From an uncultured Bacteroidales bacterium (GTDB lineage: Bacteria; Bacteroidota; Bacteroidia; Bacteroidales; Bacteroidaceae), in assembly GCA_945837185.1 (NCBI GenBank), contig CAMAMZ010000111.1, positions 1-6,966 on the forward strand: a stretch of 6,966 nucleotides of DNA, given 5' to 3'. The notes under the pieces were generated by a model. The model worked only from the letters and a program-made list of their open reading frames with translations. It searched no databases and was not told the DNA's origin. Positions 5,040 to 6,966 of this stretch are shown here, piece by piece. The position numbers and the translations under genes are program-made. Positions within the stretch are counted from its first letter, which is position 1. Each line of letters begins with the position of its first letter.

Positions 5040-6688
5040 GGGCGTAGGAGTTTGTGGTAGCGTTCCGTGTCGAGCAGAATGTTCACCGCTTCCTTCATCT
5101 GCTTGTCGTAACGCAATGAATTCAAGATACCTCCTTTTTGATAATAGTAGGCTGTCATCAAGTCATTCTCAATAATCTGGCGGATTGTCTCCTTGTTATA
5201 GTCAAGGTCTTTGGCCACATTATGCTTCAGTTTTCGTTTCAACGCCTCAAACTCAGGCTTGGCATCTTTGTAGTAGCCTTCAAAAAGAGCCAACTTCTCC
5301 AACTCTTTCAAGTATTTCTCGCTGTCACGGTCGTAGGTAAAGCCACTTTTAAGCACACGTTGCTTGAAATCCTCGTAATCGGCATCCGACAAGCTGAACA
5401 CCTCAGCCGCATCCACGGTAGGATGTTTGGCTATATAGTCAATCTCGTAGTTCAACAACACCTCGTTAGAGTCTTTCGATGCCGCCAGATAGAAGGCGAT
5501 ATTGGGCAGCGAGTCGGCAGCCATCACCACATCCGGCAGAATGCCACCGCCATCTCTTACAATTCTTCCATTTCGTGTGTGGAACACCTTGGTGAGGGAG
5601 TCGGGCACATGTTCGGTATACCCGCCGCGGGCATGCTTGTAGTTGATGGCCTGTATGCATCGTCCGCTGGGAATATAGTATTTGTTGGTGGTGAGTTTCA
5701 GTTGCCCGTTATAAGGAACGTCAAGACTCATCTGTGCCAAGCCCTTTCCATAGGTCCGGGTACCAAGAATCACAGCCCTGTCAAGGTCTTGCAGTGCGCC
5801 ACTGGTAATCTCGCTCGAGCTGGCGGTATTGCCGTTCACCAATACCACGATGGGCATCACCGTGTCGATAGGTTCTACCGTAGTCTTGAAATCATGGTTC
5901 ACACGTTCCGTTTTTCCGCGATTAGAAGCAATGGTAATGCCAGGTCCTACGAACATGTTCACAATACTTACAGCCTCCTGTTCCGAGCCCCCTCCGTTGC
6001 CACGCAGGTCAAGCACAAGACCCTTTATGCCTTTTTGCTTCATCTCCAGATAGGCGCGACGCACTTGCTTGGCACACCCTTCTGTAAATTGCGACAGATT
6101 GATGTAGCCCACACCCTCAGGGCGAATGCCGTAATAGGGAACGGCAGGCATTTGAATGGCACGTCGTGTAATCTTCAGTTTCAGTATCTTGCCTGTCGAC
6201 GGGCGACGCACGCGGAGCTCAAAGGTAGAGCCTATGTCGCCTCGCAAACGTTCACTCACATAGGCATTGTCTTTGCCAACCATCGACTCCCCGTCAATGC
6301 TCAGAATCACATCACCCTTGCGCAAACCCACTTCTGCCGCAGGCATTCCTTCATAAGGTTCCTCGATGACAGCGTTACCCAACTGCATATTCCAACGGAT
6401 AACAGAACCGATACCGGCATATTTGCCGGTATAGATGGTTTTCAGTTCGTTGACTTTCTCCTCCGGATAGTATTCAGTATAGGGGTCAAGGCTGCGGAGC
6501 ATGGCCCTGATACCATTACCTATTACTTCTTGCGCATCAAGCGTGTCAACATACATCATGTCCAGTTGTTTGTAGATGGTGTTGAACACATCCAGATTTT
6601 TTGCTATCTCAAACTGGCGGTCTTTGGTTTGAGCTGCCAAAGGGAGAATACTCCACAGGCATGCGAAGGTTATCAATGCTTTCTTCAT
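5036..6688 (-). CDS. Periplasmic S41 family C-terminal processing protease (CtpA-like)
   Basis: The 550-residue product is a PDZ-containing serine protease of family S41 that cleaves proteins near their C-termini in the periplasm. I chose the ATG at 6688, not the in-frame one at 6715, because it gives a clean signal peptide (MKKALITF to LAA, Gln20 at +1) and because a -7 box sits between the two. The order is an N-terminal helical segment (21-85), a PDZ domain (about 88-176, with a GMPAAEVGLRKGDVILSIDG core), and a peptidase core (about 185-390). The Ser-Lys dyad is Ser290 in NTASSSEI and Lys315 in TYGKG, with the 25-residue spacing usual in Prc/CtpB. A charged, largely helical extension of about 150 residues (400-550) follows; this looks usual for Bacteroidetes members but is absent from short CtpA proteins. 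Its substrates are unknown. No partner gene is adjacent. Confidence 0.95.
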   Translation of the reverse strand: MKKALITFACLWSILPLAAQTKDRQFEIAKNLDVFNTIYKQLDMMYVDTLDAQEVIGNGIRAMLRSLDPYTEYYPEEKVNELKTIYTGKYAGIGSVIRWNMQLGNAVIEEPYEGMPAAEVGLRKGDVILSIDGESMVGKDNAYVSERLRGDIGSTFELRVRRPSTGKILKLKITRRAIQMPAVPYYGIRPEGVGYINLSQFTEGCAKQVRRAYLEMKQKGIKGLVLDLRGNGGGSEQEAVSIVNMFVGPGITIASNRGKTERVNHDFKTTVEPIDTVMPIVVLVNGNTASSSEITSGALQDLDRAVILGTRTYGKGLAQMSLDVPYNGQLKLTTNKYYIPSGRCIQAINYKHARGGYTEHVPDSLTKVFHTRNGRIVRDGGGILPDVVMAADSLPNIAFYLAASKDSNEVLLNYEIDYIAKHPTVDAAEVFSLSDADYEDFKQRVLKSGFTYDRDSEKYLKELEKLALFEGYYKDAKPEFEALKRKLKHNVAKDLDYNKETIRQIIENDLMTAYYYQKGGILNSLRYDKQMKEAVNILLDTERYHKLLRP

Positions 6689-6692
6689 GCTG

Positions 6693-6700
6693 CAAAAGTA
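6693..6700 (-). promoter_or_regulatory. Putative -7 box of the S41 protease gene
   Basis: TACTTTTG on the minus strand (6700-6693) matches TAnnTTTG and is identical to the crcB -7 box. It ends only 4 bp before the ATG at 6688, so the transcript would have almost no leader. A TTTG (6718-6715) lies 14 bp upstream, which is shorter than the usual 19-20 bp, so the -33 element is uncertain. Confidence 0.45.
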
Positions 6701-6781
6701 CGAATATAAGCGCACAAATCCATCATAAAAGTAGGTTTTTTAGCCTTTTTTCTATAATTTGCGAAAAAAAAGGGAGAAAAG

Positions 6782-6813
6782 TTTGGAGGATTCAAAGAAA
6801 GTGCGTAACTTTG
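6782..6813 (+). promoter_or_regulatory. Putative tRNA-Asn promoter
   Basis: TTTG (6782-6785) is followed after 20 bp by TAACTTTG (6806-6813), a full match to the Bacteroidetes -33/-7 pattern. The expected start near 6818-6820 leaves about 25 nt of 5' leader before the mature tRNA, to be removed by RNase P. Confidence 0.65.
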
Positions 6814-6843
6814 CAATCGCAAATCAGAAATGACAAGCATACT

Positions 6844-6917
6844 GCTTCAATAGCTCAGTTGGTTAGAGCACCTGACTGTTAATCAGGGGGTCGTTGGTTC
6901 AAGCCCATCTTGAAGCG
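6844..6917 (+). tRNA. tRNA-Asn (anticodon GTT)
   Basis: The 74-nt sequence folds as a cloverleaf. The acceptor stem is GCTTCAA (6844-6850) with TTGAAGC (6910-6916). The D stem is GCTC/GAGC (6853-6856 and 6866-6869). The anticodon stem is CCTGA/TCAGG (6871-6875 and 6883-6887), with loop CTGTTAA giving anticodon GTT at 6878-6880. The T arm is GTTGG-TTCAAGC-CCATC (6893-6909). G6917 is the discriminator. The next bases are CCT, so the CCA tail is not encoded and must be added enzymatically. One oddity is a T-T mismatch in the T stem (6894 against 6908); the rest is canonical. It is transcribed alone, between its own promoter and terminator. Confidence 0.95.
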
Positions 6918-6920
6918 CCT

Positions 6921-6951
6921 AAATCCCAGCCCATTCGGTTGGGATTTTTTT
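6921..6951 (+). terminator. Intrinsic terminator of tRNA-Asn
   Basis: AAATCCCAGCC (6921-6931) pairs with GGTTGGGATTT (6937-6947), including one G-T pair, around the loop CATTC. The right arm runs into seven T residues (6945-6951). It starts 4 nt after the tRNA 3' end and is a textbook Rho-independent terminator on the plus strand. Confidence 0.9.
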
Positions 6952-6966
6952 ATGTCTATCCATCAA

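Noticed and set aside
5138..6709. A long (523-codon) open frame on the plus strand opposite the protease gene
   Set aside because: The translation has no recognisable domain and a His-, Val- and Gln-rich composition typical of an antisense shadow. The minus-strand frame encodes a complete S41 protease.
6689..6715. Longer protease start at 6715 (nine extra residues)
   Set aside because: It would place MRLYSYFCS before a complete signal peptide and would put the start upstream of the -7 box at 6693-6700.

Overview
The window looks like a chromosomal segment of a Bacteroidales bacterium, most likely Prevotella-like. Three things point there. Promoters fit the Bacteroidetes pattern TTTG-N19/20-TAnnTTTG instead of -35/-10 boxes, and Shine-Dalgarno sequences are not evident. 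All four exported proteins have a signal peptide ending in Ala-Gln. The protein set (glycoside hydrolase families 3 and 43, and a CtpA-like protease with a C-terminal extension) is typical of gut or rumen Bacteroidales. Genus assignment is inference.

Layout: positions 1-4350 are a minus-strand block of secreted hydrolases. In transcription order these are a GH3 beta-glycosidase (4350-2119) with its own promoter and an intrinsic terminator, then after a 339-bp gap a GH43 glycosidase (1779-811), followed 19 bp later by a glycerophosphodiester phosphodiesterase (791 to beyond the left edge). The gap holds two 59-bp copies of a degenerate repeat with a 75-bp period. One copy contains a near-perfect promoter pointing at the GH43 gene. 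The 282-bp region 4351-4632 separates GH3 from the divergent crcB fluoride channel gene (4633-5004, plus strand). crcB converges on an S41 processing protease gene (6688-5036, minus strand), and both stop codons sit in the arms of one hairpin. A divergent intergenic region (6689-6843) then leads to a plus-strand tRNA-Asn(GTT) with its own promoter and a strong intrinsic terminator.

Functionally, the two glycosidases would trim plant-type oligosaccharides in the periplasm, GH3 releasing terminal beta-linked sugars and GH43 arabinose or xylose. They are not accompanied here by SusC/SusD or a regulator, so this is not a visible polysaccharide utilisation locus. The phosphodiesterase, fluoride exporter, protease and tRNA look like housekeeping neighbours. 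I see no defence island, mobile element, CRISPR array or clearly new multi-gene system. The points most worth following up are small-scale: the promoter-bearing intergenic repeat, the paired TTGCGCAA palindromes, the apparently leaderless crcB and protease transcripts, and a T-stem mismatch in the tRNA.
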